From contig JAIYAT010000014.1 in NCBI GenBank assembly GCA_027488905.1, positions 55,756-119,755 on the forward strand: 64,000 nt of DNA, given 5' to 3'. Shown here in pieces: positions 7,844 through 18,053 of the stretch. The position numbers and the translations under genes are program-made. Source of the DNA: Bacteroidota bacterium. GTDB taxonomy: Bacteria > Bacteroidota > Bacteroidia > UKL13-3. Numbering within the stretch: the stretch's first letter is position 1; the number at the start of each line of letters is the position of its first letter. The notes beneath the pieces were generated by a model, which saw only the letters and a list, made by a program, of their open reading frames with translations, did no database searches and had not been told where the DNA came from.

Positions 7844-10780
7844 ATGAAGAGAATTTTACTGCTGGCTTTGCTTTGCATTCAATTGCAAGCAAATGCCCAA
7901 ACAAAAACTTTTGTTAACGAAACCAAGCAATCTCCCGATGGCAAATACACCTACACCATCGTTAGCAACGACCCTTTGAAAGCGCGCACCTATGTGCTAA
8001 AAAATGGACTTACGGTGATATTGGCCGAAAACCACAAAGAGCCACGCATTCAAACTTATATTGCCACAAAGGCGGGCAGTAAAAACGACCCAGCAGACAA
8101 TACAGGATTGGCGCATTACCTTGAGCATATGTTGTTTAAGGGTACAGACAAGTATGGTACTAAAGATTGGGCAAATGAAAAAGTTCAATTGGATATTATT
8201 GATGGCTTATACGAGCAATACAATAAAACCACCGACGAGGCTAAGCGCAAGCAAATTTATAAGGCAATTGACTCTGTGAGTGGCGTGGCCAGCAAATTTG
8301 CCATTGCCAATGAATACGATAAGTTAATGCAAGGCATAGGCGCACAAGGAACCAATGCTTTTACCTCTTTGGAGCAAACTGTTTATGTGAATGATATTCC
8401 ACAAAACAATATCGAAAAATGGTTGCAAATAGAAGGTGAGCGCTTTAGAAATCCAATTCTTCGCTTGTTTCATACTGAGTTAGAAGCAGTATATGAAGAG
8501 AAAAATATTTCCTTAGATAATGACGGCAGAAAGGTGTTTGAAGCCTTGTTAACAGCTCTTTTTAAAAACCATTCCTACGGAACACAAACCACTATAGGAA
8601 CAGTAGAACATTTAAAAAACCCTTCGCTTATTAAAATAAGAAATTACTATAATACCTATTATGTGCCCAATAACATGGCCATCGTATTAGCTGGAGATTT
8701 CGACTCAGATAAAACCATCGCCTTAATAGATAAGTATTTTGCTTATATGCAGCCAAAAGAGGTACCAGCCTTTAGTTTTAAACCAGAGGTAGGAAGAAAT
8801 GCTCCAGAAGAAATTTCAATATTTGGTCCGGATGCTGAAAACATTATGATTGGTTATAGATTGCCAGGCGCTGGTACAAAAGAAGCCCGCATGTTGATGT
8901 TAGTTGACATGCTATTATCCAATTCAAAATCGGGTTTAATAGATTTGAACCTAGTTAAAAAACAAGCAGTATTGAGCGCAAGTTCTTCTTACTGGACCAA
9001 TAAAGATTATAGTATAGCCTTTTTGCAAGGGAAACCTAAAAAAGACCAAAGCTTAGAAGAATTGAAAAACCTATTGTTGGCACAAGTTGAGAAAGTGAAA
9101 AAAGGAGAATTTAATGATGCAGAAGTAAAAGCAATTATTGATAATTTAAAAGTCTATAAAATCAAAGAAAGAGAAAGCAACGATGGTAGAGCCAGTGCGC
9201 TGTTGGATGCTTTTGTAACAGGCAGAAACTGGGCTGATGCCTCAGCTGATTTGTCGGAACTCGATAAAATTACCAAGGCAGAATTGGTTGCTTTTGCCAA
9301 CACCTATTATACCAATGATTTTGTAGTAATATATAAACGAAGTGGTGAAGATAAAAGCACGGTTAAGATAGAAAAGCCACAAATTACCCCAGTTGATGTG
9401 AACAGAGATGAGGTATCACCATTTGTTAAAAATATGACTGAATCTCCATCGCCTAAAATTTCACCAATTTTTGTTGACTTTAAGAAAGACATCAACTTTG
9501 GAAATTTGGGCTGGGCGCAAGTGTTGCAAGTTCAAAATACCGATAACGAATTATTTCAATTGTATTATGTTTTAGATATGGGCAAGTTTCATGATTTGAA
9601 ACTACCAATGGCCATTAATTTGTTGCCTTATTTAGGAACTGATAAATATACTGCTGAAGAAATTAGTAAAGCCTTTTTCAACCTGGCTTGCGACTTTAAT
9701 GTAAATGCTGGTAACGAGCAAGTGTATGTGTCGTTGAGTGGCTTATCTAAGAATTTTGAAGCCGCAGTAACTTTGTTTGAGCATTTGCTAAAGAATGCAA
9801 AACCAGATCAAGCAGCTTTGCAATCTTTGGTAGAACGCACTTTAAAAGGTAGAGAAGATGCTAAGAAAAGTAAAGGAACTATTTTTAATGCTGCTTTGCA
9901 AAACTATGCCATGTTTGGAGCAAACAATCCCTACAAACACATGCTAAAAACAGATGAGTTAAAGGCATTAAAAGCTGAAGAGCTAGTTAAATACTTGCAT
10001 GATTTAACAGCTTACCAGCACAAGATCATGTATTATGGTCCACTCACTTTAGATGGACTAAATAAAAGTTTAAGTAAGCTTCATAAATTAACAAAAACAC
10101 CAAAAACCTATCCAACACCTGTAAGTTTTACAAGAAACAGTACCAATGAAAATCAGGTTTACTTTGTAGATTACAAAATGGTTCAGGCAGAAATCATGTG
10201 GATGAGAAGATCTGTTGATGGATATGATGCTAAAAGAGATTCAGAAATTAAATTGTTCAATGAATATTTTGGCGGAGGTATGTCTTCAATTGTATTTCAA
10301 ACCATTCGTGAGTCTAAGGCATTAGCCTATTCAACTTATTCAAGGTATACCATTCCTACCAAACCGCAAGACCCTTATTATATCATTGCTTATATTGGCA
10401 CACAAGCAGATAAGTTTAATGAGGCGGTTCCAGCAATGAACGAGTTATTAACTAACTTGCCTAAATCAGAAAATGGTTTTGAATCAGCAAAAGCCTCAAT
10501 GATGAACAGCATAGAAACACAGCGGATAAATGACATGGATAAAATCTGGTACTATGAGACTTCAAGAAAAGTAGGTGTAACAGAAGATTTGCGTAAAAAT
10601 TTGTATGAGCAACTACCGAGTATGAGTTTTAATGCCGTACAAAATTTTCACCAAACCTATTACAAAAACCAAGCTTTTACTTTCTGTATCATGGGTTCAA
10701 AAGAGAAATTAGACATGAAAGATTTAGAAAAATACGGAAAAGTTAAAGTGTTAAGTTTAGAGGATATTTTTGGGTATTAA
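7844..10780 (+). CDS. Secreted two-domain M16 zinc peptidase
   Basis: The 978-residue protein has a signal peptide (MKRILLLALLCIQLQANAQ, cleavage after about residue 19) and two pitrilysin-type halves. The first half carries the inverted zinc motif HYLEH (residues 91-95) and a downstream glutamate in E-L-E-A-V-Y-E-E-K that should complete the zinc site. The second half (about 500-978) lacks the motif, as usual for the inactive partner half. It probably degrades peptides in the periplasm. It stands alone between prmC and a convergent small gene. Confidence 0.9.
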   Translation: MKRILLLALLCIQLQANAQTKTFVNETKQSPDGKYTYTIVSNDPLKARTYVLKNGLTVILAENHKEPRIQTYIATKAGSKNDPADNTGLAHYLEHMLFKGTDKYGTKDWANEKVQLDIIDGLYEQYNKTTDEAKRKQIYKAIDSVSGVASKFAIANEYDKLMQGIGAQGTNAFTSLEQTVYVNDIPQNNIEKWLQIEGERFRNPILRLFHTELEAVYEEKNISLDNDGRKVFEALLTALFKNHSYGTQTTIGTVEHLKNPSLIKIRNYYNTYYVPNNMAIVLAGDFDSDKTIALIDKYFAYMQPKEVPAFSFKPEVGRNAPEEISIFGPDAENIMIGYRLPGAGTKEARMLMLVDMLLSNSKSGLIDLNLVKKQAVLSASSSYWTNKDYSIAFLQGKPKKDQSLEELKNLLLAQVEKVKKGEFNDAEVKAIIDNLKVYKIKERESNDGRASALLDAFVTGRNWADASADLSELDKITKAELVAFANTYYTNDFVVIYKRSGEDKSTVKIEKPQITPVDVNRDEVSPFVKNMTESPSPKISPIFVDFKKDINFGNLGWAQVLQVQNTDNELFQLYYVLDMGKFHDLKLPMAINLLPYLGTDKYTAEEISKAFFNLACDFNVNAGNEQVYVSLSGLSKNFEAAVTLFEHLLKNAKPDQAALQSLVERTLKGREDAKKSKGTIFNAALQNYAMFGANNPYKHMLKTDELKALKAEELVKYLHDLTAYQHKIMYYGPLTLDGLNKSLSKLHKLTKTPKTYPTPVSFTRNSTNENQVYFVDYKMVQAEIMWMRRSVDGYDAKRDSEIKLFNEYFGGGMSSIVFQTIRESKALAYSTYSRYTIPTKPQDPYYIIAYIGTQADKFNEAVPAMNELLTNLPKSENGFESAKASMMNSIETQRINDMDKIWYYETSRKVGVTEDLRKNLYEQLPSMSFNAVQNFHQTYYKNQAFTFCIMGSKEKLDMKDLEKYGKVKVLSLEDIFGY

Positions 10781-10800
10781 AATTTAGTTTTTTTAACGAT

Positions 10801-11235
10801 TTATTGTTTGAGGTGGGCTTCGTTTATTTCAAGGCTCACCTCTATTTTTTGCAGACATTCTACAACTACTTCTTCGCTAGTTTCAACAGAAACCACATGA
10901 AAATTTTTGATATTTCCTTTACTTATTGGAATGGTAAACTTAACCATACCATTTAAAATTTGCGACTCAGCTATCTGCGTATATTCTTCATCAAACAACT
11001 TTGCCTTTAGGCCATTGCCACTAAAAGACTTATTGCTAGCTATTACTTTAACAGGAATGCTAAAGGTTATATCACCTTCTTTTGCGACTGCACTGCTTAC
11101 TTTTTGCTGTGCGCTTTTAATTGGTACATCAATATGGGTTATTGATGCTAAGGTGTCTATTGATAAATCTCCTTTTACAAATAGTAAAAAGGGGACCAAT
11201 ACAAGAGACCAAAGATATTTTATCATGATTTTCAT
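10801..11235 (-). CDS. Small exported protein of unknown function
   Basis: From the preferred ATG (11235) the product is about 144 residues, with a hydrophobic N-terminus (M-I-K-Y-L-W-S-L-V-L-V-P-F-L-L-F) typical of a signal peptide, then a beta-rich region of short alternating strands. An upstream in-frame ATG at 11259 would add eight residues and weaken the signal peptide. I recognise no family. The gene converges on the M16 peptidase gene with about 20 nt between the stops. Confidence 0.6.
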   Translation of the reverse strand: MKIMIKYLWSLVLVPFLLFVKGDLSIDTLASITHIDVPIKSAQQKVSSAVAKEGDITFSIPVKVIASNKSFSGNGLKAKLFDEEYTQIAESQILNGMVKFTIPISKGNIKNFHVVSVETSEEVVVECLQKIEVSLEINEAHLKQ

Positions 11236-11344
11236 ACTCGGGTACCTTATTACCAACAATGTACCAAAAGCGTAAATATCTGATTAAAAGCAACTTGAAA
11301 ATACACAAGCCTTGGGAATCAATCCCATTTCGGGACAACATTCC

Positions 11345-12544
11345 CTAATCCACGTATAACATCAACCCTTTGAGGTATTCCCCTTCTGGGTGGTAGATGT
11401 TAATAGGATGATCGTCGGGCTGGCTCAATTGCCTGAGGATTCTCACATTTCTGCGAGTTTCTGCAGCAGCAGAAAATACAATTTTCCTGAATAGGTCTTT
11501 GTCTATATGCTGACTGCAACTATAGGTAAAGACCAAACCACCCTTTTTCACTCTATCCAATCCTAGAATGTTTAAGTTCTTATATCCCCTTGCGGCATTG
11601 TCTACCGAGCGGGCGTTTTTTGCAAAGGCGGGTGGATCTAAAATAATAATATCGTAGAAATCTGTTGGGGCCTTTTTAAGAAATTCAAAACAATCCTCAA
11701 TAAAAGACTCGTGCTTGCCTTTCCACTTGCCAAGGGCAACATTGTCTTCGCAAAGACCTATAGCATCTTTGGAAGAATCTACAGAATGAACCAAAGCAGC
11801 ACCTGCCTCAAGCGCATACAAGCTAAAGCCTCCAGAGTAGCTAAAAGTGTTCAATACATTTTTACCATCAGACCATGCACCTACCAATTTTCTATTTTCA
11901 CGTTGATCCAAGAAGAAGCCTGTTTTCTGACCAGTTTCTACATTCACCGAAAACAGTACACCATATTCTTTCACTACTATTGGCATTGGGCAAGTTTCGC
12001 CAATCCAGCGGCTCCCTTCCTCTACTTGTTCGAGTAATTGAGTACTTTGTTTGGTTTTAACATAAATATATTTAAAACCTAATTCCTTAAGGCCTTCAAA
12101 AATAATTGGAGAGATGCGTTCGGTGCCTTTTATGAGCAATTGAATAACGGCTACTTCACCATAAATATCGGTTATAATTCCAGGGAAAAAATCTCCTTCG
12201 GCATGCAGCAAACGATAGCAATCTGTTTGAGCAGTAATTAAAAGCTTGCGAAGGGCAAATGCATTTTTAAGTTTAGATTTCCAATAGTTATCATCTAGTT
12301 CAATTTGGTCTGAACCAAACTCAAACAGTCGGCAAGTGATTTGGCTATTTGGAGAAAAGAATCCAAAACCCAGTAATTCGCCATGGTTGGTATGAACCGA
12401 AACGATATCGCCATTTTCTGCTTTGGGCAAGATTTTAACAGCCCCGCTAAAAATCCAAGGATGTCTATTTAATATAGAGCGTTCTCTGCCGCTCTTTAAT
12501 ATGAGTTGTTTCAATGCGTATAGGTTTGAGCCAATTTGGCGCAA
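11345..12544 (-). CDS. RlmI-like class I rRNA methyltransferase
   Basis: The 399-residue protein has an N-terminal PUA RNA-binding domain (about 12-95, with R-H-P-W-I-F-S-G-A-V at the start), a linker domain, and a C-terminal SAM-dependent methyltransferase domain. The last includes QKTGFFLDQRENR (about 200-212), V-L-N-T-F-S-Y-S-G-G-F-S (the SAM motif, about 222-233) and the catalytic-loop D-P-P-A-F-A-K (about 299-305). This is the RlmI/YccW architecture, whose E. coli member makes 5-methylcytosine 1962 in 23S rRNA. The exact target base here is not certain. The gene is monocistronic. Confidence 0.85.
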   Translation of the reverse strand: MRQIGSNLYALKQLILKSGRERSILNRHPWIFSGAVKILPKAENGDIVSVHTNHGELLGFGFFSPNSQITCRLFEFGSDQIELDDNYWKSKLKNAFALRKLLITAQTDCYRLLHAEGDFFPGIITDIYGEVAVIQLLIKGTERISPIIFEGLKELGFKYIYVKTKQSTQLLEQVEEGSRWIGETCPMPIVVKEYGVLFSVNVETGQKTGFFLDQRENRKLVGAWSDGKNVLNTFSYSGGFSLYALEAGAALVHSVDSSKDAIGLCEDNVALGKWKGKHESFIEDCFEFLKKAPTDFYDIIILDPPAFAKNARSVDNAARGYKNLNILGLDRVKKGGLVFTYSCSQHIDKDLFRKIVFSAAAETRRNVRILRQLSQPDDHPINIYHPEGEYLKGLMLYVD

Positions 12545-12656
12545 TATAGCTAATTTATTCGTATTGAACCTCTGCGAGGTTCTTGCAATTGGTCTAAAAC
12601 CATGTATAAATATAGATGAAGAATTAGCACAACAGTATTACTTTAATCTGACTTAT

Positions 12657-12710
12657 AATCCCGAAGGGATTGGAAATGAGTAGAAAAATGGGGCGACCCC
12701 GAAGGGGTCG
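12657..12710. repeat. Two tandem GAA-loop hairpins, REP-like
   Basis: Two perfect hairpins with the same three-base GAA loop stand in tandem: AATCCC-GAA-GGGATT at 12657-12671 and CGACCCC-GAA-GGGGTCG at 12694-12710. They lie in the 270-nt gap between the RlmI-like gene (leftward) and the galactanase gene (rightward), so neither can be the terminator of a gene ending there. The matching loops and stems suggest a mobile or structured repeat of the REP type rather than chance. The rest of the gap shows nothing else I can name. Confidence 0.55.
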
Positions 12711-12814
12711 AATGTTGTTCGTCTATAGGCACAGATGTTTGAGCCAAATCACATTTGAATTTATACAATCTTTATTTTAGTTTTTATCAAAGGAATTTAG
12801 GTTAAAATTGTGTT

Positions 12815-13882
12815 ATGATAAATATTGGGCTAAAATCAATTTTGTTAATTTCAATTTGTTGTCTGGCTGCTTGTAAAAAACCAGCGCCAAGGCCTTCGGT
12901 TCAAACCGAAACCATACAAATAATTGGAACCGACTTCTCTTTTTACCCAGAAGTTCTTAGCAGTGGATTAAGCTTTAGCAATGCACAAGGTGCAGAAGAA
13001 GATATGTTGCTTACCTTAAAAAAAGCAGGTTTCAATACAATTAGATTACGTATTTGGAATCAACCAGAAACTACAAATTCCTCATTAGAAACGGTGGAAA
13101 AATTAGCGGCCAAATGCAAAGAAATGGGCTTTAAAATTTGGCTTACCATACACTTTTCTGATACTTGGGCAGACCCTGGCAAGCAGCAAAAACCTAAGGC
13201 TTGGGACAATTTGGTTCAAACCGAATTAGAAGACAGTGTTTATGCCTTTACCTTTAAAGTTGTTAAAGCCATGGCGCCAGCTTTTGTACAAGTTGGCAAT
13301 GAGATAAACAATGGTATGCTTTGGCCTAATGGCAGCTTAGAAAACATGGGACAGCTTAAACAGCTTATTAGTAAAGGAATTGCAGCAACTAGGGCTGCTA
13401 ATAGCCAAACCAAAATTATGCTTCATTGCGCGGGATATAAAGATGCACCTTGGTTTTTTAATCAGATTGGGAATTTGGATTATGATATTGCCGCCTTAAG
13501 TTATTACCCTATTTGGCATGGCAAATCCTTAGATTCTTTAAAACAAGCATTAATCGGTTTGAACCAACAGTTGCAAAAACCAACCTTAATAGCTGAAACG
13601 GCTTACCCTTTTACTTTATCTTGGAACGATTGGACCAATAATATTGTTGGAACAAATAGCCAATTAATAGCTGGTTTTGACCCTACACCTGAAGGACAAA
13701 AGGATTATTGGCAGGCAATTTTACAAACTGCTAAAGAAAGTAAGCAATGCTTGGGTGTTTGTTATTGGGGAGCCGAATGGGTAAGCTATAAAGGAAACAC
13801 AGCCACCAATTGTTCTACCTGGGAAAACCAAGCCTTTTGGGATTTTGACAGAAAGGCATTACCCATTCTTGATGGAAAATGA
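12815..13882 (+). CDS. GH53 endo-beta-1,4-galactanase lipoprotein
   Basis: The 355-residue protein starts with a lipoprotein signal whose lipobox C-L-A-A-C places the cysteine at residue 20. The mature part is a glycoside hydrolase family 53 barrel: LSSGLSFSNAQGAEEDM near 48-64, IRLRIWNQP near 77-84, the acid/base glutamate in V-G-N-E-I-N-N-G-M-L-W-P (Glu163) and the nucleophile in I-A-E-T-A-Y-P-F-T (Glu261). Family members cut beta-1,4-galactan side chains of pectin. No SusC/SusD pair is next to it, so it is not part of a visible polysaccharide locus. Confidence 0.92.
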   Translation: MINIGLKSILLISICCLAACKKPAPRPSVQTETIQIIGTDFSFYPEVLSSGLSFSNAQGAEEDMLLTLKKAGFNTIRLRIWNQPETTNSSLETVEKLAAKCKEMGFKIWLTIHFSDTWADPGKQQKPKAWDNLVQTELEDSVYAFTFKVVKAMAPAFVQVGNEINNGMLWPNGSLENMGQLKQLISKGIAATRAANSQTKIMLHCAGYKDAPWFFNQIGNLDYDIAALSYYPIWHGKSLDSLKQALIGLNQQLQKPTLIAETAYPFTLSWNDWTNNIVGTNSQLIAGFDPTPEGQKDYWQAILQTAKESKQCLGVCYWGAEWVSYKGNTATNCSTWENQAFWDFDRKALPILDGK

Positions 13883-13936
13883 AAGAGATTTAAAATTATC
13901 TTGTATTTTAGCGCACTAAATTAAAAATCATACCTA

Positions 13937-15325
13937 ATGCAATACGATGTTATAGTGATTGGCAGCGGACCTGGAGGTTATGTTGCCGCTATCAGAGCCA
14001 GCCAACTTGGATTAAAAACAGCAGTAGTAGAAAAAGCCGAATTGGGAGGCGTATGCCTTAATTGGGGTTGTATACCTACAAAAGCTTTATTAAAATCGGC
14101 TCAGGTATTTGAATATATTAAGCATGCAAAAGATTATGGCATTACTGTTAGCGATGCCTCGCATGATTTTGGTGCAGTGGTTAAACGCAGCAGAGATGTT
14201 GCAAATGGTATGAGCAAAGGCATTGCCTTTTTAATGAAGAAAAATAAAATTGATGTGATTGCTGGTTATGGCAAATTGCTTAGTGCTTCTAAAGTTGAAG
14301 TTACAGATGCTAATGGAGCAAAAGCTACACATGATGCCAAGCATATCATTTTGGCAACAGGCGCAAGAAGCAGAGAATTGCCTAATATTAAAATTGATGG
14401 CAAAAAAATTCTTGGTTACCGCGAAGCTATGGTGATGCCACAACAACCTAAAAGCATGGTGGTAATGGGAAGTGGCGCTATTGGTTGCGAGTTTGCTTAT
14501 TTTTATAGCAGCATGGGAACTAAAGTTACCATTGTAGAATTTATGCCAAACATTTTGCCTATAGAAGATGAAGAGGTAAGTAAAGAGGTAGCTAAATCTT
14601 TCAAGAAAGGTGGCATAGATATCATGACAAATGCCTCGGTAGAAAGTGTTGATACTGCTGGTGCTGGTTGTAAGATTAAAGTTAAAACGGCTGAAGGTAT
14701 AAAAGAATTAGAAGCAGATGTTGTATTGTCTGCGGTTGGTATCCAAACCAATTTAGAAAACCTAGGCTTAGAAGCATTAGGTATTAAAACAGACAAAGGC
14801 AAAGTATTGGTAGATGATTATTATGCTACCAATCTTAAGGGAGTTTATGCTATTGGAGATATAGTTAAAGGACCTGCTTTGGCACACGTTTCTAGTGCAG
14901 AAGGAATTATTTGTGTAGAGAAAATTGCAGGCCATCATCCTGAGCCTTTAAATTACAATAATATCCCAGGTTGTACTTATTGTTCACCTGAAGTTGCATC
15001 TGTTGGCTTTACAGAAAAGGCAGCTAAGGAAGCGGGTTATGAAATTAAGGTTGGTAAATTTCCTTTCTCTGCTAGCGGAAAAGCAAGTGCTGGCGGCGTA
15101 AAAGAAGGATTTGTAAAAGTAATTTTTGATGCCAAGTACGGTGAGTTTTTAGGTGCACACATGGTAGGCGCAAATGTTACTGAAATGATAGCTGAAATTG
15201 TAGTAGCAAGAAAATTAGAAACCACTGGCATGGAAATAATCAAATCTGTTCATCCACATCCAACCATGAGCGAAGCCATTATGGAAGCAGCTGCCCAAGC
15301 TTACGGGGAGTGTATTCACTTATAA
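13937..15325 (+). CDS. lpdA: Dihydrolipoyl dehydrogenase
   Basis: LpdA is the FAD- and NAD-dependent E3 component that reoxidises dihydrolipoamide in the pyruvate and 2-oxoglutarate dehydrogenase complexes. The 462-residue product shows the FAD-binding G-S-G-P-G-G (9-14), the redox disulfide in G-G-V-C-L-N-W-G-C (Cys40 and Cys45), the NAD-binding G-S-G-A-I-G-C-E-F-A near 180, and the C-terminal H-P-H-P-T-M-S-E that supplies the catalytic His-Glu pair. It stands apart from any E1/E2 genes in this window. The CNNM/CorC gene follows after 20 nt. Confidence 0.95.
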   Translation: MQYDVIVIGSGPGGYVAAIRASQLGLKTAVVEKAELGGVCLNWGCIPTKALLKSAQVFEYIKHAKDYGITVSDASHDFGAVVKRSRDVANGMSKGIAFLMKKNKIDVIAGYGKLLSASKVEVTDANGAKATHDAKHIILATGARSRELPNIKIDGKKILGYREAMVMPQQPKSMVVMGSGAIGCEFAYFYSSMGTKVTIVEFMPNILPIEDEEVSKEVAKSFKKGGIDIMTNASVESVDTAGAGCKIKVKTAEGIKELEADVVLSAVGIQTNLENLGLEALGIKTDKGKVLVDDYYATNLKGVYAIGDIVKGPALAHVSSAEGIICVEKIAGHHPEPLNYNNIPGCTYCSPEVASVGFTEKAAKEAGYEIKVGKFPFSASGKASAGGVKEGFVKVIFDAKYGEFLGAHMVGANVTEMIAEIVVARKLETTGMEIIKSVHPHPTMSEAIMEAAAQAYGECIHL

Positions 15326-15345
15326 AAGGCTATAATAAGTAAAGA

Positions 15346-16611
15346 ATGGACATATTAATTATTCTGTTCTTAATTCTGTTAAACGGGGTATTTGCAATGT
15401 CAGAAATCGCAATGGTTTCTTCACGCAAAGCACGGTTAGAATCTGCTGCTAAAAAGGGAGATAAAGCTGCGAAAAAAGCAATAGAGCTTGCTCAAAATCC
15501 TGGAAGATTTCTATCTACAGTACAAATTGGTATAACACTAATTGGAATTTTAACAGGTATCTATAGTGGAAACAAAATTGAGGGTGATTTAGTGCTCTTT
15601 TTAAATCAATTTGAATTGTTGAAGCCCTATAGTGAATCGCTTGCAGTATCAATTATTGTGATTAGTTTAACCTATTTTTCTTTAGTACTTGGGGAGTTAG
15701 TGCCAAAACGAATTGGGTTAACAATGCCCGAGAATATCTCTAAATCTTTGGCTTATCCCATGTATTGGATTTCGTTGATTACCTCGCCTTTTATTTGGCT
15801 TCTTACAATTTCCTCAGATGCTTTAATTAAACTATTCAATTTTAAACCTAGTTCAGATAATAAAGTTACCGAAGAAGAAATTAAGGCAATTATTCAAGAA
15901 GGCACTGAAGTTGGTGCAATTCAAGAGATTGAACAAGATATAATGGAGCGTGTTTTTAGTTTGGGCGATAGAAAGGTATCCTCTCTAATGACACATAGAA
16001 ATGACACTATTGTTTTAAAATCAAGTTTAGATACAGAACAAATAAGAGTTATTGTAAATAGTGAGATACATTCAGTTTATCCTGTAGTAAATGAAAGAAC
16101 AGATGTCATTGGCATGATTGAATTAAAGGACCTATTCAAACACATAAACGAACCAAATTTTACAATCAATAATCACCTTTCTCCCCCACAATTTTTCACT
16201 GAAAATCTATCAGCTTTTGAAGCCTTAAAACAATTTAAGGCTAACAAAAAACATCAGGCAATAGTTATTGATGAGTTTGGGCAAATGGAAGGTATAATAA
16301 CAATGAATGATGTATTAGAGGCCTTGGTTGGCGATGCATCTGAGTTTTATGAACAAGACTTTTCTTTTTTCCAAAGAGAAGATGGAAGTTGGTTAATTGA
16401 TGGTCAATATCCATTAAGTGACTTCCTAAGAAAATTTGATTTGGCTGAATTTGAATCTGAATTTAACTTTAATACAATTGGTGGACTTATCCTGCATGAA
16501 CTCAGACGAATTCCAAATGCAGGCGATAAACTAAATTGGTTAAATTTTGAAATTGAAATACTTGATATGGATGGTGCCAGAATAGACAAGGTTCTAGTTA
16601 AAGTTAACTAG
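15346..16611 (+). CDS. CNNM/CorC-family membrane protein
   Basis: The 421-residue protein has an N-terminal DUF21/CNNM membrane domain with three or four membrane segments (about 1-165, including the E-I-A-M-V-S-S-R-K-A-R-L-E start of the first loop), a pair of CBS domains (about 200-330) and a C-terminal CorC/HlyC domain (about 340-421). Family members are implicated in magnesium or cobalt export and are often mislabelled as hemolysins. The stop codon overlaps by 4 nt the stop of the convergent TolC-type gene. Confidence 0.9.
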   Translation: MDILIILFLILLNGVFAMSEIAMVSSRKARLESAAKKGDKAAKKAIELAQNPGRFLSTVQIGITLIGILTGIYSGNKIEGDLVLFLNQFELLKPYSESLAVSIIVISLTYFSLVLGELVPKRIGLTMPENISKSLAYPMYWISLITSPFIWLLTISSDALIKLFNFKPSSDNKVTEEEIKAIIQEGTEVGAIQEIEQDIMERVFSLGDRKVSSLMTHRNDTIVLKSSLDTEQIRVIVNSEIHSVYPVVNERTDVIGMIELKDLFKHINEPNFTINNHLSPPQFFTENLSAFEALKQFKANKKHQAIVIDEFGQMEGIITMNDVLEALVGDASEFYEQDFSFFQREDGSWLIDGQYPLSDFLRKFDLAEFESEFNFNTIGGLILHELRRIPNAGDKLNWLNFEIEILDMDGARIDKVLVKVN

Positions 16612-18053
16612 AATAACCTTGTACCACTAGCCCATTGCAGTTGGTATTTAGCTTTTGCATATTTTGCCGTTAACTCAACCAATTTAGCTTTAGCCTCAAT
16701 GAGGCTTCTTTCCCTTTGGTTCACCAAAAACAGAGAACTTTCGCCACTTTCAAAACGTGTTTCTTCTGCAATTAGTAATAAATCCGCATTACGCACAAGT
16801 TCCTGTTGAATGCGCATCATTTGGTCGAAAGTATTCAAGTCGTTATAAGCTACTAAAATATTATTGAGCACTTCTCTTTTACCTTGTTGCAAATAGAATT
16901 TCCCTTGTTGAATTTTGTAATTGGTGAGTTGTAATTTACCCCTTTCTTTTCTTAGGAAAACACTGCTATAAAAGGTGGCACCAAACTTATAATTCTTCAT
17001 AAACAAACCATCCACTTCATCTCTGCTGCCTGCAGTATACGTTTGAAAAGGATAATACTCAAGATTTAGTTGTGGCTTTAAATTTTCAAGTGCTAATTTC
17101 CTTTCAAGCTCAGTTTGATTTAGTTTAAGTGCAAGTTTTTGAACCTCGGGATGCCATGCTTCTGCGCGTTTGCTTAAAGCCTGAATTGAATCTAAATCCA
17201 CTCTTTGAAATTCAGAGCCTTTAGAAGAAGGAATAACCAAGGATGCTAATTGCATTGCATTACCTTGTTCATCCCATAGATAATTACTCAACAATAGGGC
17301 AGCATTGTTGAACTCAACCTTGGCCTCAGCTAGCAAAGATTCGCGTCTTTTGTATTCAACCCAAGCTTCAACACTATCAATTGGTTTTTCTTCCCCTCCA
17401 AATATTCTACTCTTAATAAAATTAAGACGTGTGTCTGCTAACACAAAATTTTGCTGCATAAGCACATACTTTTGGTAGCTTTGTTGCCAATCCCAATAGT
17501 CTTTAGCCGAAGCTAGAAAAAGTTTATTGATAAGACTAACTTGTTCGGCTTCATTTAAGGTTTGCAACAGTTGCGCTTGGCGCAATGCGTTTCTCCTAGG
17601 GTCAGTCATTAATCCTCGCAAAACTGGCACACTAATACCAGCATAAAACAATTGGTATTGCACTTGTTTGCTGCTTTGAGTAACTGGATCGTATTTAGAC
17701 TTTTCTTCACTTACTTGTAAACCATCGCTTTGGTCCATACCAGCTTTGATATCAACGCCTATTAGGGTAGGAATTTTAATTTGAGGTTCAACATAAGTGT
17801 AGGAATTATCACCCTTGGTTTGTTTACCATATACTTGAGTACTAATTACAGGATCAAAGGCTCCGCGGGCAGTACGAATTTCCATCTTAGCCATTTCTGG
17901 AAGGAGGTTTGCGGATTTTGCCAAAGGGTGAAAACGCAATACTTGTTCATAAAATGTATCAAAAGTAAGGACAATTGAATCTTGTGCAACAAGGTGCTGT
18001 GAAAAAAAACTTAAGTACATTAAAGAAAAAAACAATCTTACTACTCTTTTCAT
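16608..18053 (-). CDS. TolC-family outer-membrane channel of an ABC exporter
   Basis: The 481-residue protein has a signal peptide (MKRVVRLFFSLMYLSFFSQHLVAQ) and the long amphipathic helices of outer-membrane efflux proteins, with the two internally similar halves of the family. Its ATG overlaps the stop of the HlyD-type gene by 4 nt, and that gene lies 2 nt below the ABC gene. All three are read leftward, so they form one tripartite export operon: ABC, adaptor, channel. The cargo is unknown and no candidate toxin or bacteriocin precursor is visible next to them. Confidence 0.85.
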   Translation of the reverse strand: MKRVVRLFFSLMYLSFFSQHLVAQDSIVLTFDTFYEQVLRFHPLAKSANLLPEMAKMEIRTARGAFDPVISTQVYGKQTKGDNSYTYVEPQIKIPTLIGVDIKAGMDQSDGLQVSEEKSKYDPVTQSSKQVQYQLFYAGISVPVLRGLMTDPRRNALRQAQLLQTLNEAEQVSLINKLFLASAKDYWDWQQSYQKYVLMQQNFVLADTRLNFIKSRIFGGEEKPIDSVEAWVEYKRRESLLAEAKVEFNNAALLLSNYLWDEQGNAMQLASLVIPSSKGSEFQRVDLDSIQALSKRAEAWHPEVQKLALKLNQTELERKLALENLKPQLNLEYYPFQTYTAGSRDEVDGLFMKNYKFGATFYSSVFLRKERGKLQLTNYKIQQGKFYLQQGKREVLNNILVAYNDLNTFDQMMRIQQELVRNADLLLIAEETRFESGESSLFLVNQRERSLIEAKAKLVELTAKYAKAKYQLQWASGTRLF

